Positions 32,801 to 42,746 of a stretch of 64,000 bases of DNA are shown in pieces (positions within the stretch are counted from its first letter, which is position 1; every line of letters starts with the position of its first letter). The stretch is from Rosa chinensis (taxonomy: Eukaryota > Streptophyta > Magnoliopsida > Rosales > Rosaceae). The position numbers were made by a program, and so were the translations under genes. A model generated the notes under the pieces. It saw nothing but the letters and a program-made list of their open reading frames with translations, was not told the origin of the DNA and searched no databases. The stretch lies in the NCBI RefSeq assembly GCF_002994745.2, contig NC_037094.1, positions 15,710,001 through 15,774,000 of the forward strand. The letters are read 5' to 3'.

Positions 32801-34572
32801 TCAATTGTGTGTCGCGTTATAAAATTTTTTGATTCTTCAACAAAAACCTTGTGTGGTGTGTATTATCCGACATCATGTCGTGTTATTCCTTGCTTAGTAA
32901 GTATCAATGCAGCTTTTAATAAATATGCTAAATATTCTGCAATTGCTGCTGCTTTGGTGGCCATGAAGTCTAAATTTGCTAAGTATTGGAAACGATTTCC
33001 TACCGTATTTTGTCTTGTTGCTGCTTTGGATCCTAGATATAAGTTTTTTGCAATTAGCCAATGGATGAAAAGTATGGGTGTTGAAGATTGGGAAATTGAA
33101 AGTTCTATCTCTAGTATAAAGCATCAATTGTTTGAATTGCACGAAGTGTATAAGGATAATATAGTGCTTGCAGTTCCAACTTCTAGTATAAGCTCTAATT
33201 TACCTGCATCTTCTGCTGATACTATTGTTTTACCTAATGATGAAGATGAGGACTTTGCTGAAGAGGTCTTAAAAAAAGCTAAAACAGCAACTTGTACTTC
33301 CACCTCTTCTAGTTCTGATTTACAATATTATATTGATATGCCTACACTTGAAGTTGCTGATGGATTTGAATTTAATCTTTTAGGTTGGTGGAGATCTCAT
33401 GAAGAAGTCTATCCAGTGCTTTCTTTGATAGCTCGTGACCTGCTATCGATTCCAGCTTCAACAGTAGCATCTGAGGCAGCTTTTAGTGCCGGTGGAAGGG
33501 TTGTATCGGAGAAGAGAGCAAGTCTGAAGCCGGACACAATTCAAGCATTGATTTGCTTGAAAGATTGGAAGTTGGCAGAAGCAAGGCAGCAAGACAAAGA
33601 GCAAGATGAGATCCGAGCTGAAGAGGAGCAAAATGCAAAACTAGCAAGACCGGAATGGATGATTGCACTTGAACGTGCTAATTCAAACACGGAAGGCGTC
33701 GAGTCAATTGGAGATTGAGGAAGAGGTATGTGACTGTTTTTTGGATCTGGTGTGTTTTTTTTTTTTTTTTTTTTTTTGATGTGGTATGTTTTGTTTGTGT
33801 TAAAATGCTTTTGGTTTGAAAGGTGTGACTGCTGCAAAATAAACATGAAATTGTACATTGTCAGGTAATCTTGTTATGATGTTATCTTGTGTGTTAATTG
33901 TTATCAAACTATCCAGTTGGGTTGAAGTCTATATATATATATGTTGCCGAACTAAAGTCAGATATTTATTTAGTTGTATTTGTATTATGTTGCTGAAATG
34001 AAATATATGTCCAGTAGCTAAATTATCTATTTGGTTTTGTGCAGGTTCTTTGCTTGGTTGCCATGAATATGGATATCAGTAAGAGATGAAGGAAAGTTTG
34101 CTAGTGTTAAATCAAGACATCCTTCAGTTTTTGTATCAAAGATAACAACTTTTTGTGAATTGATGAAGACTTGATCAGTTCATCATTTTTTGTATCAAAC
34201 ACTGCTTCACTTTTTGTACCCTCAGTGGCTGTGCAATTTTAATTTCAATTAGAGGACTTGATCACTGAGAATGTGAGTATATGTTGTAACTATTTTTAAT
34301 CAACTCAACCACTCAGTTTCTGAAATCTCAAGTATTTAGTTTCATTTTTAGTTTTTTATCTTTTACAGAAATTTGGTTTGATGTGAGTTAAACAAAAGCC
34401 CGACCCGACCCGACCCTATTCAGAAATGGTGGCCCGGCCCGGCCCTTTCGGCCCTTGTGGAATGGGCCTTAAGGGCGGGTAAGGGCCTACATTTTGAAGC
34501 CTCGGCCCGGCCCTAAGCCCTAAAATTTAGGGTAGGGCTGGCTGGCCCTAGCCCGGCCCATGATAAGGCCTA
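29804..34572 (+). mobile_element. Complete hAT-superfamily transposon with intact transposase
   Basis: A perfect 8-bp target duplication ACCAAAAG flanks it (29796-29803 and 34573-34580). Terminal inverted repeats begin TAGGCCTCATCATATGGCC and TAGGCCTTATCATGGGCC. Both subterminal regions (29815-30010 and 34395-34570) are packed with GGCCC/GGGCC words, the usual pattern of transposase-binding sites in hAT elements. One long gene fills 31592-33718. Everything expected for an autonomous element is visible. Between 30000 and 31590 are the leader or promoter and GC-rich direct repeats (near 30340-30390 and 30470-30700). Confidence 0.9.
31592..33718 (+). CDS. hAT transposase (BED zinc finger, RNase H-like core, C-terminal dimerisation)
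   Basis: 708 residues without interruption. A BED-type zinc finger covers about residues 47-97 (SVWSFYEKV, C70 and C73 in KCSVC, H87 and H91/H95). The RNase H-like core supplies the first two acidic catalytic residues at D201 (CLTSDCWSS) and D267 (SISLDNATNN). The catalytic Glu should lie downstream, after the helical insertion. The hAT dimerisation region is at about 595-660 (WWRSHEEVYPVLSLIARDLL, then SEAAFSAGGRVVSEKRASL). The protein would cut and paste this element and related MITEs. The first in-frame ATGs (two in succession) were taken as the start. It may be live, or domesticated outside its element, but the intact ends favour a recent transposon. Confidence 0.93.
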   Translation: MMEEMSDSVTSPMVAASIGPNPTPQSETALQTPSKPPLPKKQTEKKDSVWSFYEKVEIDDDNVAVQYAKCSVCAQLLVRGGKNGTSHLRRHWEGHISSQSLDIRTQMQLGSDSSGNVLNWSYNKDCARKEVVDYVIRAEQLFTFVDKHDFKGMIQRGFTPQFVGLSASTCKRDVMNLFVAGRNELLKTFETFEGKICLTSDCWSSRQKMGYMSLTAHFIDKKWNLNKRIITFKMIEFPHTGESLASHIYEELISWRIHRKIFSISLDNATNNDVVVEILPDFLMLNSVFKKLFHVRCSAHILNLIVQDGLQLLSPSVEKITNIVRSMNSSIKRHELWVNCCQDLNMPKRNIDNDVPHRWNSTYDLLQVAERYKFVLNRYVQKLNQSNRHSTLALPTEEDWLVASIVCRVIKFFDSSTKTLCGVYYPTSCRVIPCLVSINAAFNKYAKYSAIAAALVAMKSKFAKYWKRFPTVFCLVAALDPRYKFFAISQWMKSMGVEDWEIESSISSIKHQLFELHEVYKDNIVLAVPTSSISSNLPASSADTIVLPNDEDEDFAEEVLKKAKTATCTSTSSSSDLQYYIDMPTLEVADGFEFNLLGWWRSHEEVYPVLSLIARDLLSIPASTVASEAAFSAGGRVVSEKRASLKPDTIQALICLKDWKLAEARQQDKEQDEIRAEEEQNAKLARPEWMIALERANSNTEGVESIGD

Positions 34573-34580
34573 ACCAAAAG

Positions 34581-36147
34581 TTACTGTCACCAACAAAAGC
34601 TACTATTACGAACACTAGCGAGCTACTCTTACACTAAAGAACTACTCCAGTAACAGAAGATACTCCGACCATCAACAAAAGCTACTATCACAAACACAAA
34701 AAACTACTATCATCAGCAAGAAAAACTACTATCACTAATACTAACTGATACAATCACGAGCAAGAAAAACTACCTATACAAAAGCCGCTATAAAACATCA
34801 AAACATTCTGATTTCAACCAAATACAATTGCAATTAGGCACAAACTCAGCCAAATCGTCTGAAACCAAGAACAAACCAGTCTATTAGGGAAAAGAAAATC
34901 TTCGCAATCAAAACAGATCAAATCAAGGACATGTTGGTCCCAATTATTCCAAAAAAAAAAAAAAAACTCCTCCCTCTGGCCTCTAGCGCTCAGCAGCATT
35001 TGACCACTAGAATTCCAGATTTTAGCCGGATCTGCCAAGCAGTTTAAGAAGAAAAGCTCCGACTCCGGCATGCTTCGATTTTCTCATCATATAATCGCAT
35101 ACCAGTTCAGTTCCATTCGAAGAAAGTCGAATCAAAAGCACCTATTCAATTCAAATTCCATCAGATCCAGATCCAAATTAGAATCTCTGAATTCATTTAA
35201 AACCCTATGCAAGAAGCCAAGAAGACGAACCTCATTTTCTTCTCTAAGATTGAGAGTGCCGACGAAGGTGTGCGATTGCTATGGTGTCTCCTCGCCGGAG
35301 GATAGAAAATTTCGAATTCTGACCTGCAGTGATGAATTTTAGCCGGTGACATATATTGATCGAACGACGAGGTCAGATATGCTTTGAATAGGCATCGAGA
35401 TCAGAGAAAACGCTCGAGAAAGAGGGGGAGGTGGTGAAACAATGCCGTCTCGTTTCGCTCTGATCTGTAACAAGGCTTCTCTTCATCGAGATCGTTCTGC
35501 TAGCGATGAGCAATCATCTGTTGCCGCCGAGGGAGAGCTTCTCACGTCGGAGATGTTCTTCTTCGATGACTCCATGGATGATAGCCACAGAGAGAAGCGA
35601 ACGAGCTCATCGGAGAGTGAGAAGGTTGAATCGTCGGCAAGAGAGAGAAAAGATAGAACGATTGATCTATTTTTTTTTTTAAGAGAATGGATTGAATAGG
35701 ATATCAGGTTGGTTTTGACGTCTTGTTAAATGGAAGGGTAAATTTGTCAGAGGTAAAATAATTTGAAGGTGAAAGGGTCTTAAGAAGACAAAAAGAGTTG
35801 TGTGGCCTTGTGGCTAATTACAGTTTCAAAATGACACTTGTGTGTAATTTTCCAAAAAAAGGAAATAACCAAAGCCTATCTGATCAAAATGAAGAGTTCA
35901 CATAGCTAAAAAAGAAAGGAATGATTCCAGGTATCCTTGATGTGTCCAATAGTTGTGACGACATATGAGTTATTTTTTTTAACATGTCATGGCGATTTGT
36001 GTACGTAGAAGAAATTAATTTCTTTACTTTGTTCATGAACATGGACAAAATTTCTAATAGAATTTTATTACAGTAGTTAGGAAAACTAGGAAAATAATTA
36101 GGGAATATGTTTTTATTTCCATTCCACTCTTAGGGGGGATGTGTACA
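34581..36147. other. Short-unit repeats and GC-richer flank right of the hAT element
   Basis: At 34581-34800 the AAAGCTACTATCAC-like units continue. Frames at 35070-35342 and 35442-35699 are open but show no family features. From 35700 to 36147 nothing was recognised. Confidence 0.4.
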
Positions 36148-36415
36148 TCTATACTATTATTAAGAGAATATGGTTTGTTAGCTAAAATAAAATTTTTGAC
36201 AGAAATGACTTTAGAAGATTAAAAAACTTTGAGAATTAATTAAATCACAAGGACAATTATGACATTTACAAAATATATTTTTATTATAGAAAAAAACAAA
36301 AAAAAATCCCACAGCCCATTTACAAAATATACAAAAGACAATTTTCTTTTGTATTTCTGAAAAAAATAAAATAAAAAATACTTGCACATGCAAAACATGT
36401 GTGGAGAATGACTAG
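36148..36415 (+). mobile_element. Small non-autonomous Helitron
   Basis: It begins TCTATACTATTATTAAGAG after an A and ends ...GACTAG before a T, the A|T insertion rule of Helitrons. About ten bases before the CTAG end is a hairpin CACATG-caaaa-CATGTG (near 36385-36401). It is 268 bases with no gene. Confidence 0.65.
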
Positions 36416-36598
36416 TGTTAATTAATTAATCATCAGTAGCCATTTTAGTTTCCAAATGTTTAATTATAGTCGTGTGGTTTGAAAGCTAGCTAGTCAGTTT
36501 TTATCCAAAACTTAATTTTGTCAAAATTCTCTTATAATAAAGGGTGTAAATTGTCTTTTCAAACTCCAAATACGTTGACTTTCTCTTTCCTACTTCTG

Positions 36599-36921
36599 AG
36601 GCCTTGTTTGGTTCGCAGAAAGAAATCTTTTTCCTTTACTTTTCCTATGAATTTTGTTCTTCGCTGTTTGGAAATACTTAGGAAGTTGTCTAGAAAGTTG
36701 GTAGGAAATATGTAATTAATGTAATAAAATAATAAGAAGTAAGTAATTAATGCAGGGCAATAGTGAGAAAAAATGAATCCCTTGGGGGTATGAGAGGACT
36801 TACTTTCCCCCACTTTTTCCCTTCATCTGGAAACTTGTTCCTATCCTTGTGCTTACCAAGCAAAAGAAAGGAAATAGTTTCTTTTTCCAACCTCTCAAAC
36901 CCGCAAGCTAAACGAGACCTT
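36599..36921. mobile_element. MITE with ~24-bp terminal inverted repeats
   Basis: The left end AGGCCTTGTTTGGTTCGC and right end (reverse complement) AAGGTCTCGTTTAGCTTGC are inverted copies. No clear target duplication was found, so the superfamily is not assigned. Confidence 0.55.
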
Positions 36922-37134
36922 ACAATTTAGAATATGGTTCTTAAGCTAAACGACTATGCTTAATGTAAATCCATTTGACTTGACTTCTAAGTTCTTGGTT
37001 GCAAAATTGGAAAAGAGAATCAGAACAAAAGCTAGGAGGATTACGATATTAAAAATTGGAATTTGTTCTACTTGATATTAAAAAATAGAAGTTTACGTGT
37101 CATATTGTTGCATGAGCGAATAAAATATGAGTAT

Positions 37135-40100
37135 TGTTTAAGTAAATCCAAATTGTGTCTGGCCCAAACTCTAGGTTACTTGACCTAGTGGTAATATGGT
37201 TTAATTAGAAGAATCTAGAGATTATATTTCCTTGTATGATTCAGACTCTATGCTTTGTAATATTCTATATAAAGAGGCTCCTATTATCAATGAGAATACA
37301 CAAAAAATTTCTCTCAATTTCTGATTCCCTAGAACACGTTATCAGCACGAGACCCTAACCCTAAAACACATTATCAGCACGAGATGTGTTTTTTTACTCT
37401 CTCATCCTTACAATTATGCTTTCAAAGCACCTCAATCAATGAAGTTTGAGCAAAGAAATGTGTGTTCTCGATGTGGAGTGTCTGATCATTGGGCACACAT
37501 TTGTATAGCTCGTGAAGAACTAGTCACCGCCTACAAAGCATATTGTGAAGCAAGAGAAGCTCACTATGTGGACAAGAAGATCAAGAAGATGATCTAAAGT
37601 GAAGGGTTGAAGACTACAAATCTGGCTGGGATCAATAGATCGCCAATTCTGTTTAAGTCTTTATTTTTCCAAGAGAGGTAATAGGCAATTGCCATATATT
37701 TTTGTAGTAAATACCAATGCTTTAGTTTCTCTTCAAAGTAGGCTTACCCAAAGTAAGTCTGATGTCTAGGAAGGTTATGAGATTAGTGGTACTTAAGCGA
37801 GCCTTGCTCCACCGTCATCTTTCTACTCACCTGGTCACATTTATTTTGGAATTACCGAAAGAAGTTAGACGACTACCATTGTTTTGCATTTGCTAGCATT
37901 TTGGATTAGATTTTCTTTGGTCAAAGAGACAATGATGTAACTCTGTTGGCTTATGAATAAAATTTTGAGTTCTTCTCATGATGACTCAATTTTGATTCTG
38001 AGCATATTACTTTTGTGACTACGATGGTTGGGTCATCAATATTAATTCAAAGACATGGAATAGCCTAAGTTCCACCTGCCAAATGACACCTTGATTATTG
38101 TCGCAAAAACTCTCTACTCTCCTAGGGCAAATCGCACCTATGAATTGCCAACGGATTCCATGCGAAAACGCATGTAGAGAACGGAAATGAGTTCATTTGC
38201 AATACCTCTAATGATTGCGAACAAACGCGCATCTTAGAAAAGTTTATGTGTCTCTCTAGTGACCTTTATGTCAGTATTCGAGTTATTAAATCTAATAAAG
38301 TTATGAGAGAAGATCTCTTAGATTTGGACACACATTGGCTTTGTCATGACAAGATAGGTCATCCTAGTCATGATATGATGATCCATCTACTAAAGACTTC
38401 ACATGGACATCTTTTCTTTCGAGCGAAATAAAGCATGAATCAAAAGTTGATCTCTGGACTAAGTGTGACTGACACTGCTGCCTAAGGCACTGCCTCCATC
38501 CACCACCAGCCTAGTGCTTGCACAGTCCCTATCCATGACACCATGGATAGCGTCTATTATGGTGATGTTGAAATCACCAACTTGCTTCAAATAGCGTTTC
38601 AAACGCTCAGGTCTAACAAAAAATTCTCATTGGTTGCTTTTTAAGCCTCCTGCTCGTTTTACAAAGCCTGTGCCTTAGGGAAATTAGGATTGAGACATTC
38701 CTATGCAAAGGATATAAAAATACTCATTCTATTCTTACATAGAATCCGTAGGGATTCTGTGGACTATTTCAACCAACTTTGGGGCGTTTAAATATCTCAT
38801 GAAGTTGGTTGACACGCAAACACGCTGGTCACGTGTTTTGCCATTGTTCATATGTAATAGCTGCTTATTCTACGCTCCTAGCACATACCATATAACAACG
38901 GGCTCACTCCCTGGATCATCATATTCCGTCAATTGGACTTGACGATGCTAGAGAGTTTACATCGAAGACTTTCGATGGTTATTTCATTGGGACTAACGTT
39001 GGACATCATATTCCCATGAAACACATCCAAATGGTCTCGCGGAAATGATTACGATGGTAGCTCAGACATTGGTAATGCTCACCAATTTCCTTATATCCGC
39101 TTAGGGTGATGCAATCTCGCATGCAGCTACGCTAATTCTTCTACGATCTACCGCCACTCAATCTACCTCTGCGTTACAGCTAGTGACTGGGTGCTAGTAT
39201 CGTACTTATGCACATTTGAGTGAGCCCTTTATGTGCCAATTGCGCTGCCACAATGCACTACGACAGGTCCTTATAGACGAATGGGCAACTACGTTGGACT
39301 TGAGACTCCAACAATCGCCTGCCACTTAATGCTCTTGCATGGCGATCTCCTTACCTCTAGATTTGCTTATATCACTTTGATGAGACAGTCTTCCTGTCGT
39401 TAGGGGGGGGATAAGAACATGGATATTCAGCAGGAACAACAAGAATTGTCTTAACTTGTCCCTACTATGTCTCATCTCGATCCCTGTTAAAGTGACGAGA
39501 TCACACAAATATGCTGCAAACATGCCTGCAAGGAAGTACGTCCCCACGAGAGGATGTAGCGCCACCCTACACGGAGGTAGGCATGGAGCCAACGCCAAAG
39601 AGAGTGGTACTCTGACATTACAGGCCATGGCCCCAGCTAGGATGCGTGGGAGGCCCATGGGTTCCAAGGACACTTTGGCACATTCCAATCCTTTGATCAT
39701 CAATACTCAAAATCCATCTCATGAGAATCTTCCGGGTTAGGGTTATCGTTGGGGGACGCCTCAACGTCAGAACCTATTCCTGAGAATATAGAGCTCTATG
39801 AAAATTACACTAGTGTACATGAGACGGGGGATAGAAACTCCATCATAATTGATGATGTAGTCGCGCATGAGTTTGTTGATTCTGATGATATCGAACCACG
39901 CTTCGTTGATGAATGAATGCCAACGTAGAGAGATTTGGCCTAAATGGAAAGATGTGATCTAGGTTAAGATGGATTCTCTAACAAAGAGGAAGGTTTTTGA
40001 GCCAGTGATGCCAACATCTCCTAACACATAAAACCTATTGACTAATGGGTCTTCGTTAGAAAGCGTGATGAGAAAAAGATATGGCAATCTCGCCTTATGG

Positions 40101-41833
40101 CACAAGGCTTCTCACAAAACTCCTTGGAATCGACTACGATGAGACATATTCTATCGTAATAGATGTCATTGCACTTCACTACCCTATCAGTTTGGTAGTT
40201 TCCGAATAACTGAACATGCAGCTTACAAATGTGGTCACTACATATCTCTATAGAGATCTAGATACAGAATATACATGAAGGTTCATGGTGAACTTCATAT
40301 ACCCAAGTCAAGTGGCTCTAGACCACGGAGCGCGTTTACAATAAGATTGAAACTCTTACTAAAGTGACTACTTGATTGGGAAGGGATATGCCCAAGCGTT
40401 TCTATAACAAGTTTCGGATTCCATCGCGGTTCATGTTGGACATGATCTTCATTAGAAGTCCTTAAAAAGTTAATGGAAACCGCTGAACACTTCAAATATG
40501 AGTTTGAGATGAAGGATTTTGGGAGAACACGATTATGTCTCGGTTTGGAACTTGAGCATCGTGTCGATAGATGCTTAGGCATTTTGACAAGGTCAATCTT
40601 TCAAGCACCCCCATGATCGTTCGTAGTCTTGATCCGGAAAATGATCCTCTTTGTCGAAAGGATGATGATGAAGATGTGCTAGAGGCTGAAGTGCCTTACT
40701 TAGTACAATAGGCCCATTATTGTACTTAGCTAAATGCACAAGACCGAACATCTCATTTGCAGTGAACTTGTTATCTAAGGTATAGCTCTGCGCCAACGCG
40801 ACACCATTTGATTAGTGTAAAAGATATCTTTCGGTACTTGATATGTACGATTGATATAGGTTCGTTCTATCCCTACAGAGAGATGATGGATTCAGACCCA
40901 TCACACACCAGGAACGCCGCCAACACTGGCCTGCGTCCACTATCCCCATCTCAAAACGACATAAGTGTTTTGGAAGGTTTTGCTGATGTTGGGTATCACT
41001 CTGACCCATACAAAGGTCTTTTCCAAACTGGTTAAGTGTTCACCATGGGAAAAGATCGTGATATCTTGGAGGTCTACAGAACAGACCTTAGTCTCTATAT
41101 CTTCGAATAATGTAGAGATTCTTACTCTTCACGAAGTGGTTTGTGAATATATATATGGATTGGATCCATAATTACGCATGTTCGAACAATTGTGGTTTGA
41201 AGTCTACCACAGATGAGCCTACGAGCATTTAGGATAATGCTGCTTGTTTTGAACAAATGAAGCAAAGGCTACATCAAAAGTGACAACACCAAGTATAATC
41301 AGCAATAACAAACTCTCCTTAAGATCAAAGTGAACTAGGTTCGATCTGAGGACAGTATGGCAGACTTGCTCACTAAGTTATTGCCTAAATTCCACTTTCG
41401 AGAAACATGTTGGTAGCATCGTTTGCGGAAGTTATCCGCACTCCAATGACCGTAGTCATCAGGAGGAGATGCAGACATTAGGGGGACGTGTCTACATGTA
41501 TGGTCTCGAAACGTGAAGGGTGTGTTGTGCTCTTTTTCCCCTTCGACCGAGGTTATTTTTGTCCCACTGGGTTTTTGTTACTCGGCAAGGTTTTTAATGA
41601 GGCAACGAGAGGAGCACCACGTTTGGGGGAGTGTTTAAGTAAATCCAAATTGTGTCTGGCCCAAACTCTAGGTTACTTGACCTAGTGGTAATAGGGTTTA
41701 ATTAGAAGAATCTATAGATTATCTTTTCTTGTATGATTCAGACTCTATACCTTGTAATCCTCTATATAAAGAGGCACTTATTATCAATGTGAATACACAA
41801 CAATTTTCTCTCAATTTCTTATTCCCTAAAACA
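37135..41833 (+). mobile_element. Degenerate Copia retrotransposon with most of gag deleted
   Basis: A perfect 5-bp target duplication AGTAT (37130-37134 and 41834-41838) flanks 202-bp LTRs starting TGTTTAAG (37135-37336 and 41632-41833). The primer-site region is CGTTATCAGCACGAG (37337-37351) and the purine tract GGGGGAG lies just before the 3' LTR. The gag N-terminus is missing. A zinc knuckle CSRCGVSDHWAHIC remains at 37463-37504. Downstream, integrase, reverse transcriptase and RNase H remnants are recognisable only in short pieces across many stops and frameshifts. It belongs to the same lineage as the element at 55307, with different LTRs. Confidence 0.9.
37430..37597 (+). pseudogene. 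Gag zinc-knuckle remnant of the Copia element
   Basis: A short open stretch carries one CX2CX4HX4C knuckle (37463-37504) followed by an acidic and lysine-rich tail ending in a stop near 37597. The capsid region that should precede it is absent; just 90 bases separate it from the primer site. Not functional on its own. Confidence 0.7.
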
Positions 41834-41838
41834 AGTAT

Positions 41839-42746
41839 GAAATAAAAGATTATTATTGCAAGTAAAGATTTATCAGATCAATCGACTACTCAATAAGAGT
41901 TAAATTCTCACCTTCTTTATTTTCTTTTTCTCTTTCTTTTTTAAAAAGATGATCAAAAGATTTCACTCCTACGCCCATGGTGACTCGAACCCATGACTTA
42001 GTCATTAGGTAGTGGGTGCTCTAACTACTAAGCTAACACCACTTCGTCCAATTCTCACATTCTTTATGAATCACATGCACAATTATTGCATATCGAATTT
42101 CATTTCAGTAAATCAAAACCTAACTCTAAAAAGAATATCAGCTTGTTTTTTTTTTCTTTTCGTTCTTTTGTTTTTGAGTAATGAATTTTCATTTAAATCC
42201 TAAAAAGGTTGTAGTATTAAGAACAGAGTAAAGATAAAAAAATTTAGGCAATATACAAACCAGAGGAACATATGACAAATGACTATCTTTGGAACTTACT
42301 CTCCTCCTCAGAAGGAGTAGGCAAGCTACAAAATTCTGAATTTTCACCAAATAAGATGGATGATGAAACACCTACACTTTAAACGTTCATGCAAGCAAAT
42401 TGGCCGCAGCATTTGCACTTCTTCTCACAATAGACTCCACCTTCACTTTTTTAACTCCAGCTAAAACGATAAAAAAAAAAAATCCTAAGCTTCACAGCTA
42501 AATTCTGGTTCTGCTTAGGACAACTCAAAAACAGCAATTCAGCTTGTCTAGAAGAGTAAGTACCAGAAAAGAAAAAGAGGAATATGACATCACTAACGGT
42601 GGTAACATGCCCACCTAAACCAAAACCAAGGTGGTTTTCAAATCCTTATTATCCCCTTGCCCTAAAACCTGCAATATCATTTAGGAAAGATAGATAAGAT
42701 CAAACTGCCTTTCTCGAACAAACAGTCCGCCGGAAAATCCAAAGAC
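41839..42746. other. Upstream region of the F-box/LRR gene
   Basis: It contains a SINE (41920-42049). The rest, up to 42746, is AT-rich promoter sequence with an A run at 42471-42481 and no other gene. Confidence 0.5.
41920..42049 (-). mobile_element. tRNA-derived SINE
   Basis: Read on the - strand it starts GGACGAAGTGGTGTTAGC and contains an internal polymerase III promoter: box A-like TAGCTTAGTAGTTAGAGC and box B GGGTTCGAGTC. It ends in an A-rich tail. The 17-base flanks AATTCTCACCTTCTTTA (41903-41919) and AATTCTCACATTCTTTA (42050-42066) are a target duplication with one mismatch. Confidence 0.85.

Larger units (their letters stand above)
29180..35853. mobile_element. Possible Mutator-like element hosting the hAT transposon
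   Basis: The outer ends are weakly inverted: left GGTTAATTACGTGTG...TTAGCTATAAGGTCAC and right (reverse complement) GGAAAATTACACACA...TTAGCCACAAGGCCAC, each followed by a similar run of motifs. The left end is disturbed by the microsatellite. I found no matching target duplication, so this call is tentative. Removing the nested hAT leaves about 1.9 kb with short-unit repeats and a GC-richer right arm (35060-35700) that has open frames but no recognisable domain. Confidence 0.35.

Noticed and set aside
41963..42047. tRNA gene on the - strand
   Set aside because: Box A and B are present, but no proper cloverleaf, and the sequence has an A-rich tail and target duplications, so it is a SINE.
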